Positions 26,446-35,424 of a DNA stretch of 64,000 nt are shown here, piece by piece. Below the pieces are notes generated by a model. That model saw nothing but the letters and a program-made list of their open reading frames with translations. It did not search any database and was not told the DNA's origin. The position numbers and the translations under genes are program-made. Location: positions 11,056,001 to 11,120,000 of the forward strand of contig NZ_JAPNKE010000002.1 of NCBI RefSeq assembly GCF_026626665.1, read 5' to 3'. The DNA comes from Nannocystis pusilla (GTDB lineage Bacteria > Myxococcota_A > Polyangia > Nannocystales > Nannocystaceae). How positions within the stretch are numbered: position 1 is the stretch's first letter; every line of letters starts with the position of its first letter.

Positions 26446-27534
26446 CTAGAACGCCAGACCGAGCTGGGACTGGAGACGCACGTCCGGCGTCGCTCTGCCG
26501 TCGTGGGACTGGAATCGGGCGCTCACGACCGTCTGCCATTTGAAGGCGTGGCCGCGAAAGAACACGTTGAGGCCGCCGGCCACGTCGTGTTGGTGGTTGC
26601 CCTCGCCGCCGGGCAGCACGAACGAGTAGCGGACGACGGGCTCGAACCGCTTGGCGATGACGTAGCCCAGCTGGGTGTAATGTCCGAGCGCGCTGAAGTG
26701 CTGGTCCGTCCAGCGCGGACCGGCCTGGCGGGAGCCAGCGTACAGCGCCGACGACAGCGACAACCCGCGCGCCTTGAACATCACGTCGACGAGCCCGCTG
26801 ACGAACGACTGCCTGTCCCCGGGCTTGCCGAGATCGACGAGTCCGGCCGCCGCGACGCCGAAGCGCGGCGCGCCGCCTTCGAGGTCGCTCTCGCTGTAGG
26901 GCATCAGGCCCGCGGTGTTGTACCCGACACGCGCCGCGACCAGCGGGTGGATCCGGTCCGGCACCACATTGGGCCCGGCGCCGTTGAAGACGCCCACCGC
27001 GTATTCGAAGCGGCCCGTCGTTCCATTGTGCAGCATCACGCCGATGTCCGCGTTGTCCCCGAACACGCCCGGCCCGGCCGGCGTCGGCCGGTCGATCATC
27101 GCGAGTTCACTGGCGAGCGTCATGAACGGCCGCGAGAACGGCCGCTTGAATTGCCCCACGCGCAGCGAGAGCCAGTCGGGGACGAACGTGTAGTCGACGT
27201 TGAGGAACATGAGCCTGGGGCTCTTGCCGCTGAATTCCGCGACGAGCGTGTAGCGCAGGTGTCGGCTGAACATGCTCCCGACGAGGCCGACGCGAGCTCG
27301 GTTGACGAACAGGGCGCTCCTGTCGGGCGACCCGTCGCTCCGGTCGTGCGCCAGCTGGAGCTGCAGGAGTCCGAGCAATCGGAGGCTGTTCACCCCGTCG
27401 GCGCTGCGTAGCACGAAGCCCTTCGCCTCGGGCCCGGTCGCGGGGGCCGCGGGTCCTCGAGCAGTAGCGATGCGGGGAAACAGGAGGAGCGCCAATGTCC
27501 ACGCGATCACTCGCGTGAGGGCTGGGTTGCGCAT
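26446..27534 (-). CDS. outer-membrane porin (phosphate-selective porin O/P-like)
   Basis: The 362-residue precursor begins MRNPALTRVIAWTLALLLFPRIATA, a clear Sec signal peptide. The mature part alternates short amphipathic beta strands (LRLLGLLQLQLAHDR, YTLVAEFSGKSPRLMFLNVDY, FEYAVGVFNGAG) and ends in Phe (QSQLGLAF), as outer-membrane beta barrels do. The R-x-G-Q-F-K-R-P-F-S pattern (LSLRVGQFKRPFSRPF) is a hallmark of porin O/P proteins. It would form an anion-type pore. It lies next to an MFS efflux-type gene on the same strand. Confidence 0.8.
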   Translation of the reverse strand: MRNPALTRVIAWTLALLLFPRIATARGPAAPATGPEAKGFVLRSADGVNSLRLLGLLQLQLAHDRSDGSPDRSALFVNRARVGLVGSMFSRHLRYTLVAEFSGKSPRLMFLNVDYTFVPDWLSLRVGQFKRPFSRPFMTLASELAMIDRPTPAGPGVFGDNADIGVMLHNGTTGRFEYAVGVFNGAGPNVVPDRIHPLVAARVGYNTAGLMPYSESDLEGGAPRFGVAAAGLVDLGKPGDRQSFVSGLVDVMFKARGLSLSSALYAGSRQAGPRWTDQHFSALGHYTQLGYVIAKRFEPVVRYSFVLPGGEGNHQHDVAGGLNVFFRGHAFKWQTVVSARFQSHDGRATPDVRLQSQLGLAF

Positions 27535-27576
27535 GATGTCACCGATTCCGGGGTTGAATGGAGGCGCCCGAGCTCG

Positions 27577-29133
27577 TCACGGGGCCACCGGCGAGAGTCG
27601 ACGCGCCGCGAGTGCACGACCTCCCGCCACGACGGCGAGCGCCGCCACGATCAGCGCCGCCGCCACGACGAACGTGCTCCGCATGCCGGCCGCGACCGCC
27701 GCGGGGTCTGCCGCCGTGATCTCGTCCGTACCCGAGGCGAACGCGAATACGGCGCCCATGACCGCGGCACCCGTGATGAGTCCGAGGTTGCGCGACAGGT
27801 TGAGCGTTCCGGACACGACACCCCGCTGTTGCGGGTCGACACCGGCCATGACGGCCGTGTTGTTGGCCACCTGGAACAGCGCGTAGCCGGCGGTGAGGAC
27901 GACGGTGGGCGCGACGTAGCCGGGAACGCCGAGGGTCTCCGGCGTCATGGCGAGCAGGCACGCACCGGTAGCGATGCCGACGAGCCCGATGATGCTCATG
28001 CGCCCCGTGCCGATGCGGTCCACGATCCGCCCCGCCGGTACACCGAGCAGCGCGGCCACGATCGGCCCCAGCGACAGGACACCGCCGACGAGACCGGCGT
28101 CGAGTCCGAGCGAGCGCGACAGGTAGAACGGGCCGACGACCAGCGTCGCCATCAGCACCGTCGAGACGAGCAGGTTGGCGAGGAGGCTCGCGCTCAGCGT
28201 CGGATCGCCGAACAGGGCCAACCGGATCAGCGGGGCGGCCGCTCGCGTCTCGGCGAACAGGAACAGGCCCGCGCCGATCACCGAGGCGATCACGAGCGAG
28301 AGGTTGAACAGGCCGAGGTGACCGCGCCCGAGCGTCATGGCGAGCGCGTAGGCGGCGAGCGTCGCGGCGAGCAGCAGCGTGCCGACGACGTCGAACCCGG
28401 CCCCGTGCGCCTCCGGCGTCGGGCGATCCGCGGGCAGGCAGCGCCGCGCGAGCAGCACCGCGGCGAGGGCGAGCGGGACGTTGACGAGGAAGATGGCGCG
28501 CCAGCCGAACTGGTCGATCAGGACCCCGCCCAGCGACGGGCCGAGCGCCGTCCCGATCGCGGACGCCGTGCCGAGCAGCCCCATCGCGCGACCCGTCCGC
28601 GCCTTCGGGACGACGTCGCCCACGAACGCGATCGAGAGCGCCATCATGACGGCCGCGCCGAGGCCCTGCACCGCGCGGGCGACGATCACCAGCCAGAGCG
28701 CCGGGGCGAGGCCGGCCGCCATCGAGGCCGCCGTGAACAGGGACAGCCCGGCCAGCAGCAAGCGGCGCCGGCCGATCCGATCGCCGAGTCGCCCGACGCT
28801 GACGATCGAGGACGTGACCGTCAGGAGGTAGGCGAGGACGATCCATGAAGCCGCCTGGAACGCGGCCTCGAACACCTGCGTCAGCGTCGGCAGCGCGACG
28901 TTGGCGATGCTGGTGCCGAGCGAGGACAGCAGCATCGAAAGCGCCAGCGCAGCGAGGGCCCCTCGCGCGGATCGCGGCGATGATGCGCTCGCATCGCGCG
29001 CCTCGTCCTCGGTGTGAAGCGGGCGATTCAGGGGGCCATCGGTCGTTCTGGTCGGCACGAGGAGGAGCGTGCGCCCCGGCCAGACATGGCGGAAGGCGCA
29101 CTGATTGCACTTCATCAGTGCATTTGACGCCAT
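27577..29133 (-). CDS. MFS drug/proton antiporter, DHA2 (EmrB/QacA) 14-TM family
   Basis: The 518-residue protein has ~14 hydrophobic helices, the motif-A loop LGDRIGRRRLLLAGL after TM2, the motif-C signature LGPSLGGVLID in TM5, and WRAIFLVNVPLAL, typical of DHA2 exporters. It should expel hydrophobic compounds in exchange for protons. The exact start is uncertain: a palindrome (29098-29121) lies within the first codons of the longest frame, so translation may start downstream near VPTRTTDG. A LysR gene is divergent, 25 bp from the longest-frame start. Confidence 0.85.
   Translation of the reverse strand: MASNALMKCNQCAFRHVWPGRTLLLVPTRTTDGPLNRPLHTEDEARDASASSPRSARGALAALALSMLLSSLGTSIANVALPTLTQVFEAAFQAASWIVLAYLLTVTSSIVSVGRLGDRIGRRRLLLAGLSLFTAASMAAGLAPALWLVIVARAVQGLGAAVMMALSIAFVGDVVPKARTGRAMGLLGTASAIGTALGPSLGGVLIDQFGWRAIFLVNVPLALAAVLLARRCLPADRPTPEAHGAGFDVVGTLLLAATLAAYALAMTLGRGHLGLFNLSLVIASVIGAGLFLFAETRAAAPLIRLALFGDPTLSASLLANLLVSTVLMATLVVGPFYLSRSLGLDAGLVGGVLSLGPIVAALLGVPAGRIVDRIGTGRMSIIGLVGIATGACLLAMTPETLGVPGYVAPTVVLTAGYALFQVANNTAVMAGVDPQQRGVVSGTLNLSRNLGLITGAAVMGAVFAFASGTDEITAADPAAVAAGMRSTFVVAAALIVAALAVVAGGRALAARRLSPVAP
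29098..29121. promoter_or_regulatory. operator-like inverted repeat in MFS/LysR divergent region
   Basis: Perfect 8-bp arms GCACTGAT and ATCAGTGC flank TGCACTTC. The site lies 38 bp before the LysR GTG start and overlaps the longest MFS reading frame, suggesting the MFS gene starts further in. A LysR dimer site is the simplest reading. Confidence 0.55.
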
Positions 29134-29158
29134 GTCTCGGTGACGCTACGGTGGGGCG

Positions 29159-30091
29159 GTGTCGAGACCCGATCTCAACCTGCTCGTCGCCCTGGAGGTG
29201 CTGCTGGCGGAGGAGAGCGTCGCGGTCGCGGCGCGGCGGCTGCAGCTGAGCCCCTCCGCGATGAGCAGGACTCTGGCGCGGCTACGGGAGGCGACCGGCG
29301 ACCCGTTGCTCGTCAGGGCGGGACGCGGCCTCGTCCCGACCCCTCGCGCGCTCGAGCTCCGCGCGCGGGTCGGCCAGCTCGTCCAGGACGCCGGGGCGGT
29401 GCTCCGTCCCGTCGAGGCGCTCGACCTCGCGGTCCTCGCTCGAACGTTCACGCTGCGATCCAGCGAAGGGTTCGCCGAGACCTTCGGCCCGGGCCTGATC
29501 GCCCGGGTCGGCGCAGAGGCTCCGCGGGTGCGGCTGCGCTTCGTGCAGAAGCTGAACAAGGACAGCGGACCCCTGCGCGAGGGCGCCGTCGATCTCGAGA
29601 CCGGTATCGTCAGCCAGGAGATGGGGCCCGAGGTGCGGTCGCAGGCGCTGTTCCGGGACCGCTTCATCGGAGTCGTGCGCGCCGGCCACCCGCTGAGCAA
29701 GGGTCGGGTCACCCTGTCCCGCTACACCAGCGGCCGGCACATCAGCATCTCGCGGCGGGGGCTCGAACAGGGACCGATCGCCGAGGCCATGGCGCCGCTC
29801 GGGCTGCAGCGGGACATCGTGACGGTCGTCGGCGGCTTCTCCACGGCGCTGGCGCTGGCGCGCTCCTCGGACCTGATCGCCAGCGTCCCGGAGCGCCACA
29901 CCGGCGGCCTGCGAGACGGCATGCACAGCTTTCGCCTGCCGTTCGCCGCGCCCGAGATCACGGTCTCACTGCTCTGGCATCCGCGACTCGACGCCGATCC
30001 GGCTCATCGCTGGCTCAGACGCTGCGTTCGGGACGCGTGCGCGGACCTGCTCGGCGGTTCGCCGCGAAGCGAGAGCCGCGATTCGAAATGA
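29159..30091 (+). CDS. LysR-family transcriptional regulator
   Basis: The 310-residue protein starts at GTG 29159 with MSRPDLNLLVALEVLLAEESVAVAARRLQLSPSAMSRTLARLRE, a standard LysR HTH, followed by the effector domain with RTFTLRSSEGFAETFGPGLI and DLETGIVSQEMGPEVRSQALF. It resembles NodD/SyrM-like or LeuO-type members that begin with DLNLL. It probably regulates the divergent MFS exporter. The frame is intact, unlike the other LysR gene in the window. Confidence 0.9.
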   Translation: MSRPDLNLLVALEVLLAEESVAVAARRLQLSPSAMSRTLARLREATGDPLLVRAGRGLVPTPRALELRARVGQLVQDAGAVLRPVEALDLAVLARTFTLRSSEGFAETFGPGLIARVGAEAPRVRLRFVQKLNKDSGPLREGAVDLETGIVSQEMGPEVRSQALFRDRFIGVVRAGHPLSKGRVTLSRYTSGRHISISRRGLEQGPIAEAMAPLGLQRDIVTVVGGFSTALALARSSDLIASVPERHTGGLRDGMHSFRLPFAAPEITVSLLWHPRLDADPAHRWLRRCVRDACADLLGGSPRSESRDSK

Positions 30092-30315
30092 GAGCGCTCG
30101 AGCGAGGTCGGTGTCTTCGCCAGGTCGAGCTTCCCACGCGCCTGCATGCTGCTCGAGGTCGACACGACGCGCGCGCCGGGCCTCTTTCCCACGAGGTCGA
30201 GCCGCACTGTCGTGAGCGGGAAGTACTCGAGATGGTTGAGCGCGAACGTCAGCTCGATCCCGTCGGGGCCCATCGTCGGCCGCTTGAAGGTGGCATCGGC
30301 GGTCGTGCAGCTCAT
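30092..30315 (-). pseudogene. short-chain dehydrogenase fragment
   Basis: The reverse strand encodes TFKRPTMGPDGIELTFALNHLEYFPLTTVRLDL and ARVVSTSSSMQARGKLDL. That is the central stretch of an SDR of the WW-domain-oxidoreductase/light-dependent-reductase type, where N-H-L-G-x-F and S-S-x-A are conserved. The Rossmann N-terminus and the Y-x-x-x-K active site are absent, so it cannot be functional. The ATG lies on the stop of the DUF1761 gene, and the 3' part runs into the LysR gene end, so it looks like a recombination scrap. Confidence 0.6.
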
Positions 30316-30728
30316 CGAAGCTGTACGATGATGACGCTGGTGGTCAGGCTGGTGAGCACGAAATACGGGGCGTTCAGCAGGCCGTAGAACAGCGGGTGCG
30401 GGAAGTTGGGGTTGAGCGCGATCTGGAAGGTCATCGCGGCGAGGTAACCCACGCCGACGACCATGCCGAAGCCCAGCGCTTCGCCGAGCGAGGTGATGTC
30501 GAGGGCCTCGAGCAGCACGGCTGTCGTGACCGTCGTGAACAATGTGCACACTGCGGGTCCGAGGTTTCGCACCATCGACGGAGCGGGCGCGGGCTTGCCC
30601 ACCCGGCCGAGCGCGACGTCGTACGCGCGCGCGATGGCGATGCCGTAGTAGAGGCCGCCGAGTCCGGCGGCGACGATGAAGGCGATCGCTACGGCGATCC
30701 AGTTGAGGTCGGTGAAGGCGACGAACAT
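30312..30728 (-). CDS. DUF1761-family membrane protein
   Basis: This 138-residue protein has about four membrane helices: LNWIAVAIAFIVAAGLGGLYYG, VCTLFTTVTTAVLLEAL, GFGMVVGVGYLAAMTFQIAL and YFVLTSLTTSVIIVQL. The N-terminal L-N-W-x-A-V plus G-x-L-Y-Y-G matches DUF1761. The role of this family is unknown. It is divergent from the WYL regulator, 113 bp apart, and may be its target (inference). Confidence 0.75.
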   Translation of the reverse strand: MFVAFTDLNWIAVAIAFIVAAGLGGLYYGIAIARAYDVALGRVGKPAPAPSMVRNLGPAVCTLFTTVTTAVLLEALDITSLGEALGFGMVVGVGYLAAMTFQIALNPNFPHPLFYGLLNAPYFVLTSLTTSVIIVQLR

Positions 30729-30841
30729 GTGGAGCTTTCTGGTGTGGGTGGTGGGCCGGCGTTGCTCGCTTGCCCGTGGCCGCGGACGGTAACAAAGGTC
30801 GCGGTCAGTTTCTGTCCGCTATTTCCGGCACACTGCGAAAC

Positions 30842-31640
30842 ATGACGACCTCGCGGACGCTGCTGCTGCTGTCCCTGCTCCAGGCGCGCCGGGAGTGGTC
30901 GGGGCACGTGTTGGCCGAGCGGCTCGCGGTCAGCGAGCGCACGGTCCGCCGCGACGTCGATCGATTGCGTCAGCTCGGGTATCACATCCACGCGACAATG
31001 GTCCGGACGGCGGCTACCGATTGGAGGCGGGCTCGGAGCTGCCGCCCCTGATGTTCGATGAGGAGCAGATCGTCGCGCTGGCGCTCGCCCTGCGGACGGT
31101 GAGCCTCGCGGACACGAAGCTCGACACGGCGGCCGAGCGGGCGCTGTCGACGGTGCGACAGCTGATGCCTGCGCGGCTGCGTCGGCGCATGGATTCGGTG
31201 GAGGTCGTCCGCGCCCCCGCCGGCGCGCCGACGAACGGGCGGCTCGACGCCGCCACGTTCCTCGCCGTGGGCGCTGCGATCCGCGAGCTCGAGATGCTCC
31301 GCTTCGATTACGGCGCCGGAGCGACCCGGGTCGTCGAGCCGCATGGTCTCGTCGCGCACGCGGGCCGGTGGTACCTGCTGGCGTGGAGCCCTGCGGCGGC
31401 GGATTGGCACACCTACAGGGTCGATCGCATGACGCTGCGCGACCGCCCTGGCACGCATTTCCATCGCCGCGCCGTCCCCGGGGGCGACGTGGCGAGCTTC
31501 GTCGCGGGGATGTTCAAGGGGTCGCGCTCGGGCGATCGCTGGCCGTGTCGAGGAGCGCGGTGTTGTCGGCCGAGCCGGAGGCCGTGGCGCCGTTCGTCGA
31601 GGACGGGAGCGTGGAGGCGATCGGTGCGGGCCGCCGCCGG
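30842..31640 (+). pseudogene. WYL-domain transcriptional regulator, two frameshifts, C-terminus lost
   Basis: The HTH_11 domain (MTTSRTLLLLSLLQARREWSG, VSERTVRRDVDRLRQLGYHI) continues in a second frame with DNGPDGGYRLEAGSELPPLMFDEEQIVALALALR and the WYL core GLVAHAGRWYLLAWSPAAADWHTYRVDRM. In a third frame come AVLSAEPEAVAPFVEDGSVEAIG. The usual last ~40 residues are missing and replaced by sequence from another regulator family. Two missing bases explain the frame changes, but the lost tail is a real truncation. WYL proteins sense nucleic-acid or nucleotide ligands and regulate stress or defence genes. Confidence 0.65.
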
Positions 31641-31941
31641 GCGATCGTGGCGATCGCCCGCGCGCACGCGGTGACGATCGTCGAGGACGACATCCACCGC
31701 GGGACCGGGTCGAACTGTGATGCTCCACCACGCTGCGAACTGTACCTGTCGGCTTCGCCCGCGAGATGCGATGTCTGCAGGCACCATGTGGACGAACGCA
31801 GCCCGCGCACGTGTCGGAGCAGCACGAGCGGCTGGCCGCGATCGCGCCGGCGGGCACTCCGAGGAGGCCGCCGGGATCGCCCGTGCCCACGTCCTCGACA
31901 CCTGCATCACCGCCCGACGCGACAAGGAAGAGCACACATGA
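31641..31941 (+). pseudogene. joined fragments of other regulators (MocR-like and FCD/GntR-like)
   Basis: Directly after the WYL remnant the frame reads GRRRAIVAIARAHAVTIVEDDIHR. This resembles the aminotransferase domain of MocR-type GntR regulators (an R-x-x-I-x-x-x-A-x-x-H-x-x-x-I-x-E-D-D pattern). Then SEQHERLAAI and, one frame over, GHSEEAAGIARAHVLDTC resemble the last helices of an FCD-domain (FadR-type) regulator. The final TGA overlaps the OsmC start (ATGA). None of these is complete. The match to each family is by motif memory. Confidence 0.4.
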
Positions 31942-32420
31942 CACGCCTGCACACGTATCCGACGGTCGTGGCCTGGACCGGCAACAAGGGCACCGGCACC
32001 AGCGGCTACCGCGACTACGGCCGCGACCACGAGCTGTCGGCCGACGGCCCGCCGACCATCCCGGGCAGCTCCGACCCCGCCTTCCGCGGCGACCCGGCGC
32101 GCTGGAACCCAGAGCAGTTGCTGGTCGGCTCGCTGTCGCAGTGCCACATGTTGTGGTATCTGCACCTGTGCTCGACTGCGGGTGTCGTGGTCACCGCGTA
32201 CGTCGACCACGCCGTCGGCACCATGGCCGTGACCGCGGATGGCGGCCACTTCACCGAGGTCGTCCTGCGCCCGGAGGCTACCGTGGCCGCGCCGGAGATG
32301 GTCGAGACGGCCACCCGCCTGCACGCCGACGCCCACAAGGCGTGTTTCATCGCCTCCTCGGTCAACTTCCCGGTACGCCACGAGCCGGTCGTGCGCGTTC
32401 AGGACGTCGCGACCTCGTAG
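31938..32420 (+). CDS. OsmC-family protein
   Basis: The 160-residue protein (MTRLHTYPTVVAWTGNKGTG) has the OsmC/Ohr two-cysteine layout. One Cys lies in SLSQCHMLWYLHLC, after the WNPEQLLVGSL segment typical of the clade, and the second in ADAHKACFIASSVNFPV. OsmC proteins reduce organic hydroperoxides with these cysteines. A clear AAGGAAGAG site precedes ATG 31938. The start overlaps the stop of a regulator fragment, which suggests the gene was once co-transcribed with an FCD-type regulator. Confidence 0.9.
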   Translation: MTRLHTYPTVVAWTGNKGTGTSGYRDYGRDHELSADGPPTIPGSSDPAFRGDPARWNPEQLLVGSLSQCHMLWYLHLCSTAGVVVTAYVDHAVGTMAVTADGGHFTEVVLRPEATVAAPEMVETATRLHADAHKACFIASSVNFPVRHEPVVRVQDVATS

Positions 32421-32715
32421 TCGAGCCGGCACTCCTCGAAGACCAGCTGCAAGGTCAGCGACGCTCATGACGAGCGACGGCGGGCGCGAGAAGCGGGTCG
32501 CCGCGCCTCAGTACGTCCCGACGACCCGAAGCCGTGCAGGATCGTCTCGAGCAGCCACGTCGCGGTGAGGTCCAGGCACGACCAGCAGAAACGACAGCTC
32601 CTCGCGGCGCTTGAGGTCGATGAATACCCGGCCCCGCCACCATCGGCGCGGTGCAAAGACACGCGACGGTCCGCACCGTTGCCGTTCGGCGCTACGATGG
32701 CGCACCATACGCTCG

Positions 32716-33264
32716 ATGTCGCGACCCCTCGCCGGTGCTTCTCCCGTCAGCCTCCACACCCCGGGCAAGGGCGACGAGTCGGAGTTCCTCGAGGCCATGG
32801 CCGCCAGCGGCGGGCTCCATCGGCCGTGGGTGTCTCCACCCGCCTCGCAGGCCGCGTTCGCTGCGTACCTCGACCGTCTCCGCGAGCCTGTGCACACCGG
32901 CTTCTTCCTCCGGGTTGAGGGGCGTCTGGTCGGCGTCGTCAACATCAACAACATCGTCAAGGGCGCGTTCTGTTCGGGCTACCTCGGGTACTACGCGTTC
33001 AGCGGGGGCGAGGGGCGCGGCCACATGGCCGACGGCCTGCGCCTCGTCATCGACCGCGCCTTCGGCGAGCTCGGCCTGCACCGCGTCGAGGCGAACATTC
33101 AGCCCGGAAACCTGCGCTCGATCGCCCTCGTCCGTCGACTCGACTTCAGGAACGAGGGTTTCTCGCCCCGTTACCTGCTTGTCGCCGGCGAGTGGCGAGA
33201 TCACGAGCGCTGGGCGCTCACCGTGGAAGACCGGGTCGAAGGTATGCGTCCGGACTGCCGGTGA
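32716..33264 (+). CDS. GNAT acetyltransferase, RimJ/RimL type
   Basis: The 182-residue protein (MSRPLAGASPVSLHTPGKGDESEFLEAM) has the GNAT landmarks: GFFLRVEGRLVGVVNINNIVKG, the GYLGYYAF strand, the acetyl-CoA loop GGEGRGHMADGLRLVIDRAF and LHRVEANIQPGNLRSIALVRRLDF, as in RimJ/RimL protein N-acetyltransferases. ATG 32716 is chosen because sequence upstream lacks protein character; no strong ribosome site is visible. It converges on a second RimJ/RimL-like gene that has a premature stop. Confidence 0.88.
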   Translation: MSRPLAGASPVSLHTPGKGDESEFLEAMAASGGLHRPWVSPPASQAAFAAYLDRLREPVHTGFFLRVEGRLVGVVNINNIVKGAFCSGYLGYYAFSGGEGRGHMADGLRLVIDRAFGELGLHRVEANIQPGNLRSIALVRRLDFRNEGFSPRYLLVAGEWRDHERWALTVEDRVEGMRPDCR

Positions 33265-33298
33265 CCATGGATCCGATCCGCGAAAACGTTGGCGTCGG

Positions 33299-33805
33299 TT
33301 ACGTTCGGGACGAGGTACATCGGGAGATTTCAACGCCTTCGCATGGGGAGGCCGATCCGCGCTGCATGCCGAGCTTCTCGAGCACGCGCTGTGAGTGGAC
33401 GTTCCCGAGATCGGTGGACGCCCAGATCCGTGTAAGGCCGTAGGTCTCGATCGACCATCGCAACATCGCCTGCGTGGCTTCGGTGGCGAACCCGCGCCCC
33501 CACCAGGCCCGCCCGATTGCATAGCCCAGCATCGCTGTGCGCGCGGGTGGATCCACTTCGTGATTGACTGTTCCGATGAGCTTGCCCGCGAATTCGATCC
33601 CGAAGGTTGGCGAGGTGGCCCACGAGTCGGACATGTTCAGCGCCACGAACGCTTCGGCGTGGTGCCTCTCGAACGGCTGGGGTATGTGCGGGAGATAGCG
33701 AGAAAACTAGCGATCGTTGCGGTACGCGAGGGCGTCGTCGACGTCGCCGGCTCGAAACGGTCGAAGCAGCAGTCGCTCAGTGTAGAGGTCGGTCTGCGAG
33801 ATCAT
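33299..33805 (-). pseudogene. GNAT acetyltransferase with in-frame TAG
   Basis: The reading frame opens MISQTDLYTERLLLRPFRAGDVDDALAYRNDR, meets a TAG (33707-33709), and continues in the same frame as FSRYLPHIPQPFERHHAEAFVAL, then FGIEFAGKLIGTVNHEV and the acetyl-CoA loop GRAWWGRGFATEATQAMLRW. Everything but the one stop fits a ~168-residue RimJ/RimL-type GNAT protein. A single base substitution or a sequencing error would explain it; unlike most breaks in this window it is not an indel. Confidence 0.75.
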
Positions 33806-34296
33806 GCCCTTACGGTGCGCAGTATACTCCCACGCGATCCGCAATGCTGGATGGTGCGGTCGGGTCGGTGTCCGCTCCGAAGCGGTGTTAACATGGCCTC
33901 TCGGCCCACTGAAACCGCCTGATTCCACTCAGTGCCGTATGGGCCACTGACGGGCCTCGGTAACGCTGTTCCGTTCGAGTATTGGTGATGTGGTGTACAG
34001 AGCTCGCTAGACCCCGCTACGGGCCCGAACACGAGGGGTTGTCTCGAAATCTGCCCCAGTCGCGACAAAATCGGGACAAATTCTGAGACAACCCGGAGAT
34101 CGCGCCGGCGCGCATTCGGGGCGCTGAGCCAACCCAGACACTCCTGCAGCGCCAGCCTCGAGGCCGCCAGCCGATGGGCCATCGAGACAACGAACGCGTC
34201 GCGTTCGCGCCCGCGCCCGCACGAGCGCCCGCCATCACTCCCTTCGCCGCTCCGCAGTTCTCCAGGGGTGAGCGGGCCTGTGGTAGCTATCAAACC
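33806..34296. other. intergenic region, about 490 bp
   Basis: No convincing gene. It contains a 59-bp inverted-repeat element (34036-34094). The rest reads as low-scoring overlapping frames on both strands. Confidence 0.5.
34036..34094. repeat. 59-bp inverted-repeat element
   Basis: GGGTTGTCTC (34036-34045) and GAGACAACCC (34085-34094) are perfect 10-bp arms. The 39-bp interior holds GCGACAAAAT and GGGACAAATT. It may fold into a long hairpin; a terminator or a miniature mobile element is possible. Confidence 0.6.
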
Positions 34297-34455
34297 ATGA
34301 GCGACCCAACGATCGACGAGACCGAGAAGAAGACCCCCGCGCCGAGCGAGACGGAGGCAGAGAAGACCGAGAACGCTCCGCCGGACACCGATGTGAAGGT
34401 GCAGCCGAGGGCTGGTGGGCACCAAGTCGGCCTTTGCCTCGAAGTGGAGCCGTAA
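34297..34455 (+). CDS. small acidic hypothetical protein
   Basis: A 52-codon frame starts MSDPTIDETEKKTPAPSETE and is rich in Glu, Asp, Lys and Pro, as expected for an intrinsically disordered peptide. The lysine/glutamate-rich codons in an otherwise Arg/Ala-biased genome give it some protein character. No motif or homolog is recognised, no strong ribosome site is seen, and neighbours give no clue. It could be a chance frame. Confidence 0.3.
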   Translation: MSDPTIDETEKKTPAPSETEAEKTENAPPDTDVKVQPRAGGHQVGLCLEVEP

Positions 34456-34669
34456 GACGCCGCTCTCTCGCTGGGACGAGCCCGCGTCGCGGGGGCGACC
34501 GTTCCTGCGCCGGCTCGACGCCGTGGCTCCTCCCACCTTGGAGAGTTTCGGAGCAGCGCTACTCGTTCTCCGCCGGTGAGGTGCAGCCGGCGGGCCTGTC
34601 GAGCCATCCCCGACCTCGCGCCGCGTACCCGGGTAGGACCGCCGCACCCGCTCGAATCCGCTGCGATCG

Positions 34670-34870
34670 TCATCGCGCGAGCTCGGACAATCCACTTCGT
34701 GCCGCGACGAGCTCCGCCATCGCCTTGCGCAGCCGCTCCCCCACAATCTGCTTCTCGGCCCGCTGCGTGACGACGAGTTCGGCCATGGCCGCGGTCAACT
34801 CACCCTCAGCGACCGTCATCCTCTCCACGGCGGCGGCGAGCCGGTGCCTGCGTCGAGTCTTGCCGAACAT
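34670..34870 (-). CDS. small coiled-coil hypothetical protein
   Basis: A 66-residue frame starting MFGKTRRRHRLAAAVERMTVAEG is almost wholly helical, with heptad-like spacing (LTAAMAELVVTQRAEKQIVGERL). It might be a short coiled-coil protein or the tail of a lost gene. The start lies on an AACATGTCC sequence resembling the dispersed repeat. No family is recognised. Confidence 0.35.
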   Translation of the reverse strand: MFGKTRRRHRLAAAVERMTVAEGELTAAMAELVVTQRAEKQIVGERLRKAMAELVAARSGLSELAR

Positions 34871-35424
34871 GTCCCGACCTTCGCAGGCCGTCAGTAGCGG
34901 CCTACGCGACGCCTTGCAAACTCCGCCGCAAGCACGGCCTGACCCAGCTGGACTTCTCGCAGGCGCCGAGAGCTTCGCCGGCATTCCGGCGGAGGTTTAC
35001 TGGCGCGAAACGAGGCCCAGGCCCGCATGAGCGCGCGGATGTAGAATTCCACATGTTCGTTCGGTTCGATGCTTCGCCTGGGCAGCCGTCGTAAGGCCGC
35101 GAGCCATGCGAGCGTGGGAGGATACGATGGGAAGTCAAACCAATGAAGCCCCCGCAGCGCTCTTCGCCAGCGGCGAACTGCATGAAATCAGCTCTCTATT
35201 CACAGAACGCCCGGAAATCGCGCATCCTCACGACGCGAATTATCCGGTCCATTTCGAAGGCCGGCGCCGCGGGCCGCGAAGGCCGCCCGGTCTTCCTGCG
35301 GCGCCGCGATGTTCTTGACCATGACCTCGCTCTCGCCCGATCGCGCCGATGCCGCTGCGGGGGCCTCGAGGCGGCCGGGTCGGCGCGCGCCGAACAGGCG
35401 TGCCTCGAGGCTCCGGGTCGGCGT
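34871..35424. other. degenerate region without intact genes
   Basis: No intact gene is seen. On the plus strand near 35037-35093 the frame reads ADVEFHMFVRFDASPGQPS and then stops. It resembles the first strand of an antibiotic-biosynthesis-monooxygenase (YgiN-like) domain, preceded by ATGAGCGCG in another frame. The rest is unassigned. Confidence 0.35.

Noticed and set aside
34434..35030. A ~200-residue plus-strand frame in the gene-poor region
   Set aside because: Ser/Arg/Pro-rich translation without motifs, overlapping a better helical frame on the other strand.
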